A stretch of DNA of 64,000 bases from Marinomonas aquimarina. GTDB lineage: Bacteria > Pseudomonadota > Gammaproteobacteria > Pseudomonadales > Marinomonadaceae. Each line of letters begins with the position of its first letter. Position 1 is the stretch's first letter. A program made the translations under genes and the position numbers. The stretch spans positions 1-64,000 of the forward strand of contig NZ_FLOC01000009.1 in assembly GCF_900089755.1 (NCBI RefSeq), in the 5' to 3' direction. Positions 1-8,576 of this stretch are shown piece after piece. A model generated the notes under the pieces. The model had not been told where the DNA came from. It saw only the letters and a program-made list of their open reading frames with translations, and made no database searches.

Positions 1-182
1 TCAGAAGCTTAAAGACGGAGTGGGTACCAGCAACTGGATACATGACTCAAAGTGAAGCAAGACGAGATCTCAGTTTTTATCTTATGAATTATTATAACTG
101 GCGCAGGCCGCATCAATTTAATAACGGGATGCCACCTGCTCAGGCAGAGAATCAACCTAATTTACTGTCCGGAATTAGTTGA
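1..182 (+). pseudogene. IS3-family transposase (OrfB/integrase), C-terminal end only
   Basis: The frame starting at base 3 is open to a TGA at 180-182 and gives about 59 residues. They include SLKTEWVP near the start and YYNWRRPHQFNNGMPPAQ towards the end. These are the hallmarks of the C-terminus of the rve/DDE integrase domain of IS3-family OrfB, just after the catalytic glutamate. The rest of the gene lies beyond the window edge, so whether the element is complete cannot be judged. A putative terminal inverted repeat follows directly. The family call rests on motif recognition. Confidence 0.85.
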
Positions 183-190
183 CCACTACA
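176..190. repeat. Putative right terminal inverted repeat of the IS3-family element
   Basis: Right after the transposase stop the top strand reads TTGACCACTACA, ending at 190. On the other strand this starts TGTAGTGGTCAA, which fits the TG...CA ends of many IS3-group elements. The left end is outside the window, so neither the repeat nor a target-site duplication can be confirmed. The outer boundary at 190 is an inference from the CA end. Confidence 0.55.
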
Positions 191-222
191 AATGCCTAGG
201 GACAAGACTACAAAACTAAGCT

Positions 223-258
223 CCTCCCCATTCACTTTTGTAGATAGAAAAGGGGAGG
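223..258 (-). terminator. Weak hairpin downstream of the GntR gene
   Basis: CCTCCCC (223-229) pairs with GGGGAGG (252-258), with TTTT/AAAA complementarity further inside. It lies just past the stop of the minus-strand GntR gene, as a terminator would. The loop is long and there is no good U-run, so termination is only a possibility. Confidence 0.35.
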
Positions 259-268
259 CCGGGTGGGG

Positions 269-943
269 TTAAGCTTGCTCGCGTCCTTTCTGGACCCATT
301 CCAATACCTGATGTTTGGTATTGATCAAATGGGCACGAAGCATTTCCGTGGCACTGGCCACGTCGCGAGCTTTAGCATAGTCAAATAGGGCTTGGTGATC
401 GTAACGCGCTTGATCACGTTGATTGGTAATGTCGATGTGCAGCCCGACATAGCGAGTCGCTTGCAATGTCACGCGCTCAAGTAAGTTTTCGGTGAGCTGA
501 CGACCCGCCGCACGATACAAGCATTGATGGTATTGAGTATTCATAGGTCCCCAGTCCGCAACCGCACCCGCTTCGTAAGACGCGTCCATTTGTTTTAACA
601 AGTCTTCGCAGTCGGCGAAATCCTGCTCGGTCATTTTCGGAATGGCCCGTTGAAACAAGTCCACTTCTAATAGCGTACGCAGGTCGAAGATCTCGGCGAT
701 TTCATCCAAGGTGTGTTTGGTCACCGTAGCGCCACGATTGTTTTGAAACACCACTAGACCTTCGGCATCTAAGCGTTTCAGTGCTTCACGCACCGGCATA
801 CGTGAAACATCGTATTCTTCCGCCAACATTTCTTGGCGGATCAACGCGCCTTCTTCTAAATCCCCAGAAAGAATACGCTGACGTAGGTCGGCCACGATCA
901 CATCAGGCAGGCTTTGACGTACCACAGATCTTTTCTTTATCAC
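269..943 (-). CDS. GntR-family (FadR/FCD subfamily) transcriptional regulator
   Basis: This 224-residue protein has an N-terminal winged helix-turn-helix at about residues 12-78, with the recognition segment VSRMPVREALKRLDAEGL typical of GntR proteins. An all-helical FCD ligand-binding domain follows at about 85-215. Histidines in YHQCLY, DHQALFDYA and LRAHL sit where FCD proteins usually bind a metal or carboxylate ligand. The start codon is GTG at 943, with AGGGGA shortly upstream. It stands alone between the IS end and the siderophore receptors, so its target is unknown. FCD regulators commonly control catabolism of organic acids. A direct role in iron uptake is not supported. Confidence 0.85.
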   Translation of the reverse strand: MIKKRSVVRQSLPDVIVADLRQRILSGDLEEGALIRQEMLAEEYDVSRMPVREALKRLDAEGLVVFQNNRGATVTKHTLDEIAEIFDLRTLLEVDLFQRAIPKMTEQDFADCEDLLKQMDASYEAGAVADWGPMNTQYHQCLYRAAGRQLTENLLERVTLQATRYVGLHIDITNQRDQARYDHQALFDYAKARDVASATEMLRAHLINTKHQVLEWVQKGREQA

Positions 944-1064
944 CCAGAGTCCCCTAGTCTGATGGGTTGGTTGCTCAGTCGTTACTCGCGAGCAAATAGA
1001 ACAACCAACACGGATAGTATTCGCACATTATACCGAAAACCTATGGAAAAAAATCCACATAAGA

Positions 1065-1103
1065 AAAAGCCCCGCTTGCGTTGGCGACACAAGCAGGGCT
1101 TTT
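1065..1103 (-). terminator. Rho-independent terminator of the siderophore receptor operon
   Basis: AAAAGCCCCGCTTG (1065-1078) and CAAGCAGGGCTTTT (1090-1103) form a 14-bp stem with one G:U or mismatch position and an 11-base loop. Read on the minus strand, it ends in a run of T about 20 bases after the receptor stop codon. Confidence 0.8.
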
Positions 1104-1123
1104 AGGGGACGGCAGACGGGGTC

Positions 1124-3232
1124 TTAGAAAGTTAAGTTCGCCGTCACATTGTAGGAACGACCTAGGCCTGGGTAACGGCCGACAGGGCTGGTATCCACAC
1201 CGCGGAAGTAGTATTCCTCATCTAATAGGTTGTTAACCGAGAAGTCGACGCTAAGCGTCGTATTGTTCTGTTGGTACAACTCTTTGCTAACGTTGAAGTT
1301 CCAAACCATGTAAGACGGAATTTTACCGGTTGCTCCCGTTGCATCTTCTTCCACTGTGTTCGCATTATCCGAGTAGGCATCGCTGTAGTAGAAACCAGAT
1401 AGGGTCGATAGGTAACCAGAGAAGTCGTATGTCGCATCCCAAGAGACTTGATGCTTAGACGCATAAGGCAGCTCATTGCCTTTATTCGGACCCTCTGCTT
1501 CAGACGTCGCATCGAGGTAGGTATACGCTAAACCAAGACTTAAACCCGGTACGTTTTGCGTGGCATAGCGCCCCGATAGCTCAATCCCTTGGTGGCGAGT
1601 TTCGCCAATATTAGCAAAGGTTTGCGTCGCGCTTTGCCATTGTAGCTGATCTTTGTAGTCGACTTGGAATAGGGCTGCGTTGAAGCTACTTTGTCCTTTA
1701 GTAAAGCGCGCGCCTAACTCGTAGTTCCAAGACACTTCGCCTTCTTCATCGCCCGCACCGCGTACTTGTGCAATCTGTGGTGCACGCAACGATTTCTGAG
1801 CGTTAGCGTATGCCACCCATTCATCTGTCACGTTGTAAGCAGCGGTGATCCCCGGCAGTACTTCATTGATCTGGTTCGAATCGGTCGCACCTGAGTTACG
1901 ATCTTCAAAGTTCATATGAATCGACTCAAAACGCACGCCCGGCGTTACTTTCAAACGCCCATTCATGAAACCTAGCTCATCGCTCACATACGCCGCCACG
2001 GCATCGGTTTTCAGCCCCCAATCTCGTGGTACAGTAACCGCTCCTGTGTTGATATTCGTCTGGCGTAAACGATAGTCCACGTCTTCGTAGACATAGCGCA
2101 TACCAAGAATCAGGTTTTGCGTTAGCGTATCTTGCGAGCCAAACGACATGGACAGCTTAGGCTCTACCCCATACACGTTAAACTCTCGTGGTGAGTTACG
2201 AATATCGGTGGAAGGCTGCGCCGGATCCGCCCAGTGACCACCTGCGGTATTGAAGCCCCAAACAAAGTTACGGGTATCGTGGTGACCAAAGGTAAGCACC
2301 TCCAGCTGTGCGCTGTTGCCCCAATCCAAGTCTTGCAGATACTTCACATGCCAGCGCGTTGCCGTGGCTTCATAATCGTCATTAAGACGTTGAGATTGTT
2401 GGCGGTCCGCCTCATAAGCAGTGGGGGACAGGGCGCCTGGCATTTCCATGTCAGAGTTATAACGTTGAATAAACGCCTGCAGCTCTTGGCTATCAGAAAT
2501 CAGCCAATCCGCTTTGATATCAAAGTTGGTCACATCCGTATCAGAGTGCTCACGGTAACTGTCACCATTTAACGTATTTGCTGAGAACTGAATCCCAAAA
2601 TCATCGGATAACCAGCCACCAGAGCGCAGATACAGGTTATTCATCAGATTATCGGAGTCTTCGTAAGCGCTAATACGATTACTGATTTGCGTTTCCCATT
2701 GGTTTGGAATCGGCTTGGTAACGAGGTTAATCACACCACCTACATTGTTGGGCCCATATTGTACGGCCGCACCACCGCGCACTACGTCAATACGATCTAA
2801 TGTATTAAACGTAGCTGGGAACACAGACTGCCCCGTATGACCGTAAGGCGCCAATGTCAGTGGCACACCGTCCATTAAGAACTGTGCTCGTTCACTACGG
2901 CTACCGCTCAGACCACGTACCGACACATTCGGCAATACGCCCGTACCAGTCTCGTCTTGTACTTTGACGCCCGGAACGTGTTGCAATGCACCGTCAATCG
3001 ACGTGGCGGCGGTTTTCTTTAATTGCTCTTGGCTCAGAACGGTACGGTTGCCAGGGTACTTGGCAACGTCCTTTTCTTCCGACGTACCAATCACACTGGA
3101 TTGTACCGATAGGGTATTCAGTTCTACTGCTTCACTGGCAGCATGCGCTGATACGCCATAGGCCATGGCGTACGCTAACACCGAAAAACGTAGTGCCGCT
3201 GCAAGCTGCGGCAATTTGTCATTACTAGACAT
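1124..3232 (-). CDS. pvuA: TonB-dependent outer-membrane receptor, FecA/PvuA type (ferric vibrioferrin)
   Basis: This 702-residue receptor has a signal peptide ending around residue 31 (VSAHA). A likely TonB box (VELNTLSV) lies near residues 36-44, a plug domain at about 55-170 and a 22-strand-type barrel to the terminal phenylalanine. The plug carries MDGVPLTLAPYGHTGQS and VVRGGAAVQYGPNNVGG, which closely resemble the FecA (ferric citrate) family. That fits vibrioferrin, whose core is citrate. It is the second gene of a two-receptor minus-strand operon, 41 bp after the first, divergent from pvsABCDE. In Vibrio parahaemolyticus the order psuA-pvuA is known, and the name is carried over from that. 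It should import ferric siderophore across the outer membrane using TonB energy. Substrate specificity is inferred from context. Confidence 0.8.
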   Translation of the reverse strand: MSSNDKLPQLAAALRFSVLAYAMAYGVSAHAASEAVELNTLSVQSSVIGTSEEKDVAKYPGNRTVLSQEQLKKTAATSIDGALQHVPGVKVQDETGTGVLPNVSVRGLSGSRSERAQFLMDGVPLTLAPYGHTGQSVFPATFNTLDRIDVVRGGAAVQYGPNNVGGVINLVTKPIPNQWETQISNRISAYEDSDNLMNNLYLRSGGWLSDDFGIQFSANTLNGDSYREHSDTDVTNFDIKADWLISDSQELQAFIQRYNSDMEMPGALSPTAYEADRQQSQRLNDDYEATATRWHVKYLQDLDWGNSAQLEVLTFGHHDTRNFVWGFNTAGGHWADPAQPSTDIRNSPREFNVYGVEPKLSMSFGSQDTLTQNLILGMRYVYEDVDYRLRQTNINTGAVTVPRDWGLKTDAVAAYVSDELGFMNGRLKVTPGVRFESIHMNFEDRNSGATDSNQINEVLPGITAAYNVTDEWVAYANAQKSLRAPQIAQVRGAGDEEGEVSWNYELGARFTKGQSSFNAALFQVDYKDQLQWQSATQTFANIGETRHQGIELSGRYATQNVPGLSLGLAYTYLDATSEAEGPNKGNELPYASKHQVSWDATYDFSGYLSTLSGFYYSDAYSDNANTVEEDATGATGKIPSYMVWNFNVSKELYQQNNTTLSVDFSVNNLLDEEYYFRGVDTSPVGRYPGLGRSYNVTANLTF

Positions 3233-3273
3233 GATGGAAACCTATACTTTTGTTAAGAAGGGCTGAACAGACA

Positions 3274-5310
3274 TTAAAGCTCGTAGTGATAGCTCACCAT
3301 GAACTCTGCGGGTGCGCCGTAACCGATTGAATTCACACCCGATGTTCCATTGGTAGAACCTAGGTAATACTCTTCATCGAATAGGTTATAGGCATTCAGT
3401 TGGATACGATGTTTGCCAACATGGTAAGACGCCATGGCATCTACTAGGGTGTAATCCCCTAGAGCAACGGCTTCGTTGTTGCCAGCGAAACGATCACCCA
3501 CATACTTGATGCTGGCACCAAAACGCCAAGCGTCGTCCAGCTGATAAGTGGCCCCTAATGCCGCCAAATGGTCGGATACGTCGTTTGGTTTCTTGCCGGT
3601 ATCACGGTCTTCTGCATCCATATAGGTGTAGCTTGCGGTGGCACTCAATTGCTCGGTAATCTGACCGCGCATTTCCAGCTCAATACCTTGGTGGCGAGCA
3701 CGGCTTTTATCGACGATAAAGCCATCTGCGTCGGTTTGCGGTTGTTCTTGCTCGATTTGGAACACTGCGGCGTTAAGCATCAAAGCGTCATCAAGCAGAT
3801 AGGCTTTGGCGCCGATCTCCATCAACTCAGTCGAGAAAAACTCCGCCAGTGTTGGGCTGACAAAACTGCCGCCATAAGGCAGCTGCCAAGATTTAGCCAA
3901 GGTCGTGTAAGCGGACATATCATCGGTCAGGCGATACACCGCCCCCAAACGATAGCTGGTTTTATTGTCATCATTGCTGCTGTTCACGCCAGCCGCTGTG
4001 GTTTGATCCAACTCCATACGGTCTTGGCGTACATTTCCTGTGAACGACCAATCTCCCACCGTAATCATATCCTGTAGGTATAGGCCTAACGTTTTCGTGG
4101 TGTTTTCGCGGAAGGCAGGGAAGCCAGGATTAGGCGCGCTGGTCGCAATAGGGCTGTAGATATCTTTCGTCGGCAAGTTCGTGCGCGCCAGATTTAAGTC
4201 GATATCAATCTGGTTGTAATCGGCACCAAACAGCAATTGATGGTTATCCAATTGCCACTCCAGCTCCGATTGCAGCGTTTGGGTCGTGCGCGGATCGTAA
4301 CCAAAGGTATTCACTGTTTGCGCCACTTCACCTGTATCTGAAACAGGCGTCGTTGCTTGTCTTGTACCTCGTTGTTCCAGCGTCACTCGGTTGTAAACCG
4401 CACGGTTATGCCAAGTAACATCCGGCGTCAGCGCCAATTCATCTTCGATGGCAATACGCATGCTATCAGACTCTTGATAGTCATTTAGGCTACCAAAGTA
4501 AGTGCTTCTGGACACATCCACCGGCTTACCATCGTTAGAAGGAATACCACGGTAGGGCACTAACTCCTGATGCATAAACTCCAAATCAAGGTTGACCACG
4601 TGGCCTTCAGAGGGATTAAATTGCAGTGTTGGCGCGATGAAGTAATCTTCAGAATCCACATGGTCGACAAAGGAATCGGACTGACGAATTTCCGCATTGA
4701 TACGCCCATTGATGGTATCGCTGAGCTTGCCAGAACTGTCGATGGAGCCCGTCATTTGATTGTGACTGCCGTAGCTGGTGCCTAAGCGAGTAAACTCATC
4801 ACCATTGGCACGTTTGGTCACCAAATTAATAATGCCACCGGCAGAGCCACGCCCATATAAGGCGCCAGCTGGGCCTTTTACGACCTCAACCTGCTCAACA
4901 TTGGCCAAACTGCGGTAGGACTGCAAATTACCATCGTCGCGTAGGCCATCACGGTAAACATCGCGAATGGCATCAAAACCACGAATCACAAACTGATCAC
5001 GGCTGCCTTCACCTAAGGTATTGTTTACCCCTGCGACGCCGTCCAAGGCATCCACCAAACGCACCGCACCACGATCCTGCATCTCGGTATCCGTCACCAC
5101 AGATACCGACTGAGGCACATCAAGCCACTCTGCATCCGTCTTACTGCCCGATGTAGGCAGTTCCTGAGCATAACCTTTGTAGCCCTGCACCATGATCGGA
5201 ATCAACATGCTTTGGCTATCTGATGTAGAGGTTTCCTGTGCACACAGCGCAGCCGATGACATAGCAATTGCTGCCGCCACAGGCGTAGCTAAGAAAGTTT
5301 TGATTCCCAT
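3274..5310 (-). CDS. psuA: TonB-dependent siderophore receptor, FhuE/FptA-like (PsuA type)
   Basis: This protein of 678 residues has a signal peptide ending near residue 24 (AALCA). The plug at about 60-170 contains DVPQSVSVVTDTEMQDRGA and VEVVKGPAGALYGRGSAGG, typical of hydroxamate/FhuE-FptA-like siderophore receptors. A long beta-barrel ends YHYEL, without the usual terminal aromatic residue. It is the first gene of the receptor operon and is transcribed away from pvsA across a 240-bp control region with two candidate Fur boxes. By position it corresponds to psuA of the V. parahaemolyticus vibrioferrin locus. It may be a second vibrioferrin receptor or recognise a foreign siderophore. Confidence 0.75.
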   Translation of the reverse strand: MGIKTFLATPVAAAIAMSSAALCAQETSTSDSQSMLIPIMVQGYKGYAQELPTSGSKTDAEWLDVPQSVSVVTDTEMQDRGAVRLVDALDGVAGVNNTLGEGSRDQFVIRGFDAIRDVYRDGLRDDGNLQSYRSLANVEQVEVVKGPAGALYGRGSAGGIINLVTKRANGDEFTRLGTSYGSHNQMTGSIDSSGKLSDTINGRINAEIRQSDSFVDHVDSEDYFIAPTLQFNPSEGHVVNLDLEFMHQELVPYRGIPSNDGKPVDVSRSTYFGSLNDYQESDSMRIAIEDELALTPDVTWHNRAVYNRVTLEQRGTRQATTPVSDTGEVAQTVNTFGYDPRTTQTLQSELEWQLDNHQLLFGADYNQIDIDLNLARTNLPTKDIYSPIATSAPNPGFPAFRENTTKTLGLYLQDMITVGDWSFTGNVRQDRMELDQTTAAGVNSSNDDNKTSYRLGAVYRLTDDMSAYTTLAKSWQLPYGGSFVSPTLAEFFSTELMEIGAKAYLLDDALMLNAAVFQIEQEQPQTDADGFIVDKSRARHQGIELEMRGQITEQLSATASYTYMDAEDRDTGKKPNDVSDHLAALGATYQLDDAWRFGASIKYVGDRFAGNNEAVALGDYTLVDAMASYHVGKHRIQLNAYNLFDEEYYLGSTNGTSGVNSIGYGAPAEFMVSYHYEL

Positions 5311-5415
5311 TTTTTTATTTTCCGCGAACTTTAAAGAAACAATACCGCTTCACATCGAAGTCAGTTTCGACCCATCTTTAATTAATGTGAACACATATCA
5401 TTACAATTCGCAAAT

Positions 5416-5434
5416 AGAAATAAATTTCATTATC
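5416..5434 (-). promoter_or_regulatory. Candidate Fur box, receptor side
   Basis: Read on the minus strand, this 19-mer begins GATAATGA and matches 13 of 19 positions of the Fur consensus GATAATGATAATCATTATC, by my own count. It lies about 105 bp upstream of the psuA start in the divergent siderophore control region. Confidence 0.5.
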
Positions 5435-5441
5435 GAGTTTG

Positions 5442-5470
5442 TTTACATAACTTTACTTTGGTGATAGAAA
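5442..5470 (+). promoter_or_regulatory. Likely sigma-70 promoter of pvsABCDE
   Basis: TTTACA (5442-5447) and TAGAAA (5465-5470) are separated by exactly 17 bases. The -10 element overlaps the neighbouring Fur box, the usual arrangement for iron repression. It precedes the pvsA start by about 80 bp. Confidence 0.5.
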
Positions 5471-5484
5471 TGAGAATCATTGAT
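5466..5484 (+). promoter_or_regulatory. Candidate Fur box, pvs side
   Basis: This site has the uninterrupted core AATGAGAATCATT, an imperfect inverted repeat matching the Fur consensus core. Over 19 positions 12 agree. It overlaps the -10 region of the putative pvs promoter and lies 67 bp before the pvsA start. Confidence 0.6.
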
Positions 5485-5550
5485 ATCTAGAAATAACACA
5501 TGACCTCTTTATGCCTTAAAGGGGACCTTTTCTAACACAAGGATTCACCA

Positions 5551-6759
5551 ATGAGCTGCGCCATTATCATCACACACGTCGTCAACGACGCCGTTATACA
5601 AGGTTTCACTCCCGCCGCCCAAGCCATCAGCGATATGACGGTGGTGATTACTGATCGCAAACTCGAGCATCTTGAAGAAGCTTCTCGCTCGGACTGCTTC
5701 GCACCAGATTTAATTTTAGAGTGCGACGTGTTTAACCCCTTGGACATCATCGATGTCATTGTTAATCAGGGCTTAAATCCCAGTATCGTCTTTTCGAACA
5801 GCGATCATCTGCAAACCTCATGCGCCCTTGTGGCAGAGTTTTTTAAACTGCCAGCAAAACCTTGGCAGACCTGCCTTACCGCCAAAAACAAACATCTCAC
5901 GCGTCAATCTTTGCAAGAGTTGGGCTTACCGTCAGTGCCTTCATGGCTGATAGTAGCTCCCAGCGAATTACCGCAGGACATTGTCTTTCCAGTGGTAGCC
6001 AAACCCAAAGAGGGCGTCGCGAGTATGGATGTTGCACGCTGCGATACGGCACAACAGCTAGAAGAGTATTGCCAAGCGTTTTGGCAAAAACACCAGCATG
6101 GCGCGATTTTATTAGAACGCTTTATCGAAGGACCACTGATTACCCTTGAAACCCTTGGCGACGGTCAGGAGTTAGTTGCCATTGGTGGCTTTGATGTATC
6201 GTTGAGTGAGCCACCATATTTCATTGAAGCCAGTGCTCTTTGGAATGGCCCCATCACACGCCAGTACCGTGAAGAATGTTTGGCTCAATTAAAAGCTTTT
6301 GGCGTTGGTTTCGGTGTGTGCCACAGTGAGTTCATTATCAGTGAGTCAGGCCCCATCTTGGTAGAAGTGAACTATCGCAGTATTGGCGATGGGCGCGAAT
6401 TTTTATTAGACAATCTGTCCAGTTATGGCTGGTTCCACAGCATTTTACGCCTACACCAAGGCCACGAATTGCCTGGCTCGCCTACTATTCAAGGCTCAGC
6501 TCTGATTCACTACATCGTCGCCGAGCAGGATGGCATGGTATCGCAACAACATGCGCCGTTTATCCAACAACAAGACGATGTACGCATTCAGTACCAGGTA
6601 TTGAAGCATGAAGGCGAATCGTTCACCCGCAGCTTCTCTAACAAAGATTATTTAGCGCGTCTCGTACTCACTAGCCCAGTGATTAAGGATCTTAACGAAG
6701 CACTGCAGGAAGCGCTGAGCGCGATTAATGTCACACTGGTAGAGGAGGCCGTAGCATGA
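5551..6759 (+). CDS. pvsA: Vibrioferrin biosynthesis ATP-grasp ligase PvsA
   Basis: This 402-residue protein has an ATP-grasp fold. The pre-ATP-grasp region is at about 1-110. The nucleotide-binding segment is near 140-205 (PVVAKPKEGVASMDV, then ILLERFIEGPLITLE). The metal-binding part has HSEF and VEVNYRSIGDG near 255-280. In V. parahaemolyticus PvsA is reported to join L-alanine and 2-oxoglutarate into one arm of vibrioferrin (from memory). It is the first gene of the operon, has AAGGA upstream, and its stop overlaps the pvsB start by 4 bp (ATGA). Regulation by Fur is likely from the upstream box. The assignment rests mainly on the diagnostic five-gene order ATP-grasp, NIS, MFS, NIS, decarboxylase. 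Confidence 0.85.
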   Translation: MSCAIIITHVVNDAVIQGFTPAAQAISDMTVVITDRKLEHLEEASRSDCFAPDLILECDVFNPLDIIDVIVNQGLNPSIVFSNSDHLQTSCALVAEFFKLPAKPWQTCLTAKNKHLTRQSLQELGLPSVPSWLIVAPSELPQDIVFPVVAKPKEGVASMDVARCDTAQQLEEYCQAFWQKHQHGAILLERFIEGPLITLETLGDGQELVAIGGFDVSLSEPPYFIEASALWNGPITRQYREECLAQLKAFGVGFGVCHSEFIISESGPILVEVNYRSIGDGREFLLDNLSSYGWFHSILRLHQGHELPGSPTIQGSALIHYIVAEQDGMVSQQHAPFIQQQDDVRIQYQVLKHEGESFTRSFSNKDYLARLVLTSPVIKDLNEALQEALSAINVTLVEEAVA

Positions 6760-8576
6760 GCACGCATAATCCATACCTCACTCAACGCCTGATCGACACA
6801 TGCCTAAGGGAAGATGTGTTCCAGATTGTTTCCCTTGGCCGTCAACCGTCTTTATTGCCGGAAGCTTTGCAAGCCTTCCACCCATTTTCATCAGATTGCT
6901 CAGTATGGTTAGAAATGGGTACAGAAGGGCAACGTGTTTATCTTCCTGTGGTAGCCACCCATTACATGCAAGACTGGTGTTACCAAGGGTCAGGTTGGTT
7001 GCTGGTGAAAGATGCTAGTGTGATCTATCAAACCCGCTACCAAGACTGGATGGCATGCCTGCAACACGCTCAAGATGAAGAGTCACAAACTTTATCGGAG
7101 CAATATTTAGAAGAACTTGAATGCGCCGAGCAACACTTAGAACTCTGCCAGCAGGCATTCGCTCAGCAAAAAGAACGCATCACCCGACCCATTAAAACGC
7201 TTGCTAACTGGGCCGAACGCGCTCTACAAGCTGATCAGATTGCGTCTTACCTCGATCACCCTTATTACCCAAGCGCACGGGCTAAATTCGGTTTCCAAGC
7301 ACAAGATATGCAAACGTATGCACCAGAGTTTGCCCCAAGCTTTCATCTTAACTGGCTTGCTATTGAACGATCGTTAGTCTCTCGCACATCGGCTGCGCCT
7401 AGCTGCTGGCCAAGCTTTGAAGAGGTGGGCTTAGCGGATCATCTATCCAATACGCATGTGTTGTTTCCTTGTCATCCCATGACGTTTACAGCCCTGAATG
7501 AGCTGCCACAAGGTGTAGTGAAAGCCCCTTTAAGCTACTTAGAGGTTAGCCCCACACTGTCTGTACGCACGGTTTCCGTTAATCAAGCACCAGAGATTCA
7601 TATCAAAGTACCACTGATGATGCGTACCCTAGGCAGTAAAAATATCCGCCTAATTAAGCCTTCTACCATTTATGACGGTCACTGGTTTGAGCAGTTGCTG
7701 ACGCAGTTACACGATGATGACTCGGACTTACAAGGCTTGTATCGCCACTGTAATGAACAGCATGGCGCCCACCTAGGGGACAACGCATTGTTTACTTACA
7801 TTGTGCGCCAATACCCAAGTGAGTCTCTACAACAGACGACGCTGGTACCTGTGGCTGCGTTAGCGTCTCCTATGCCAGATCAAAGGCTATTTTTAGAACA
7901 TCTTGCGGATCAATTTTATCAAGGCGATGCGCTGGCTTGGTTTAGTGAATACGTGAACTTGTTGAACCGCATTCATCTAACGTTGTGGCTGAAATATGGC
8001 ATTGCTCTCGAAAGCAATCAGCAAAATGCCGTCGTCGCCTTCAATGCCAAGGGGCCATTGACCATGTTGATGAAAGACAACGATGCCGCACGAATCTGGC
8101 CGGAGCGTTTTCTTAACAGCGGGGCACAACTGCCACAAAGCTTTGAACAGGTGCTTGATCGACGCATTCTGGTTGAGGATGAGCTGGCTCTTGGGCAAAT
8201 GTACACCACCATTACCTTGCAGCTTGATATCGCTGCGATCATTGAAGCGATGGCGGCGGCTCAGCTTGCCTCTTGCGCGTCTTTGTATGCCCAAGTGAGC
8301 CAATCTATTCGTGATGTGCTATCGGATTTATCAGCGCAAGGCTGCGACACAAGGCTGGCGGAGCAGTTGTTATTCGAAGAATCGCATCTGTACACCAAGT
8401 CGTTGCTGAGTTCAGGCAGTTTGTTGTCAAAACAAGCCTCCGGTGCGGCGGATATTAATAAGTTCTATGGCCGCAGTGCGCCTAACTTTCTGCGTGAAGA
8501 TGCGTTTCCATTGGCGTCGATACAGCCTTCTACATCCTCTTCTGTTGTTGAGCAAGCATGTCCACCAATCGACTGA
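6756..8576 (+). CDS. pvsB: NIS siderophore synthetase PvsB (IucA/IucC family)
   Basis: This protein of 606 residues belongs to the NRPS-independent siderophore synthetases. PCHPMTF near residue 238 is the conserved HP motif. KVPLMMRTLGSKN (about 285-297) belongs to the ATP/citrate-binding core. YGIALESNQQNAVVAF (about 410-425) is the C-terminal FhuF-like motif. These enzymes adenylate a citrate carboxylate and transfer it to an amine or alcohol. In the known pathway PvsB performs the later condensation joining the citryl unit to the alanine/2-oxoglutarate arm. It starts inside the pvsA stop, and its end overlaps pvsC by 19 bp, implying translational coupling. Confidence 0.87.
   Translation: MSTHNPYLTQRLIDTCLREDVFQIVSLGRQPSLLPEALQAFHPFSSDCSVWLEMGTEGQRVYLPVVATHYMQDWCYQGSGWLLVKDASVIYQTRYQDWMACLQHAQDEESQTLSEQYLEELECAEQHLELCQQAFAQQKERITRPIKTLANWAERALQADQIASYLDHPYYPSARAKFGFQAQDMQTYAPEFAPSFHLNWLAIERSLVSRTSAAPSCWPSFEEVGLADHLSNTHVLFPCHPMTFTALNELPQGVVKAPLSYLEVSPTLSVRTVSVNQAPEIHIKVPLMMRTLGSKNIRLIKPSTIYDGHWFEQLLTQLHDDDSDLQGLYRHCNEQHGAHLGDNALFTYIVRQYPSESLQQTTLVPVAALASPMPDQRLFLEHLADQFYQGDALAWFSEYVNLLNRIHLTLWLKYGIALESNQQNAVVAFNAKGPLTMLMKDNDAARIWPERFLNSGAQLPQSFEQVLDRRILVEDELALGQMYTTITLQLDIAAIIEAMAAAQLASCASLYAQVSQSIRDVLSDLSAQGCDTRLAEQLLFEESHLYTKSLLSSGSLLSKQASGAADINKFYGRSAPNFLREDAFPLASIQPSTSSSVVEQACPPID

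Noticed and set aside
914..1105. Plus-strand frame of 63 codons between the GntR gene and the receptor terminator
   Set aside because: It overlaps the GntR start and the terminator hairpin, has no ribosome-binding site and no protein character.
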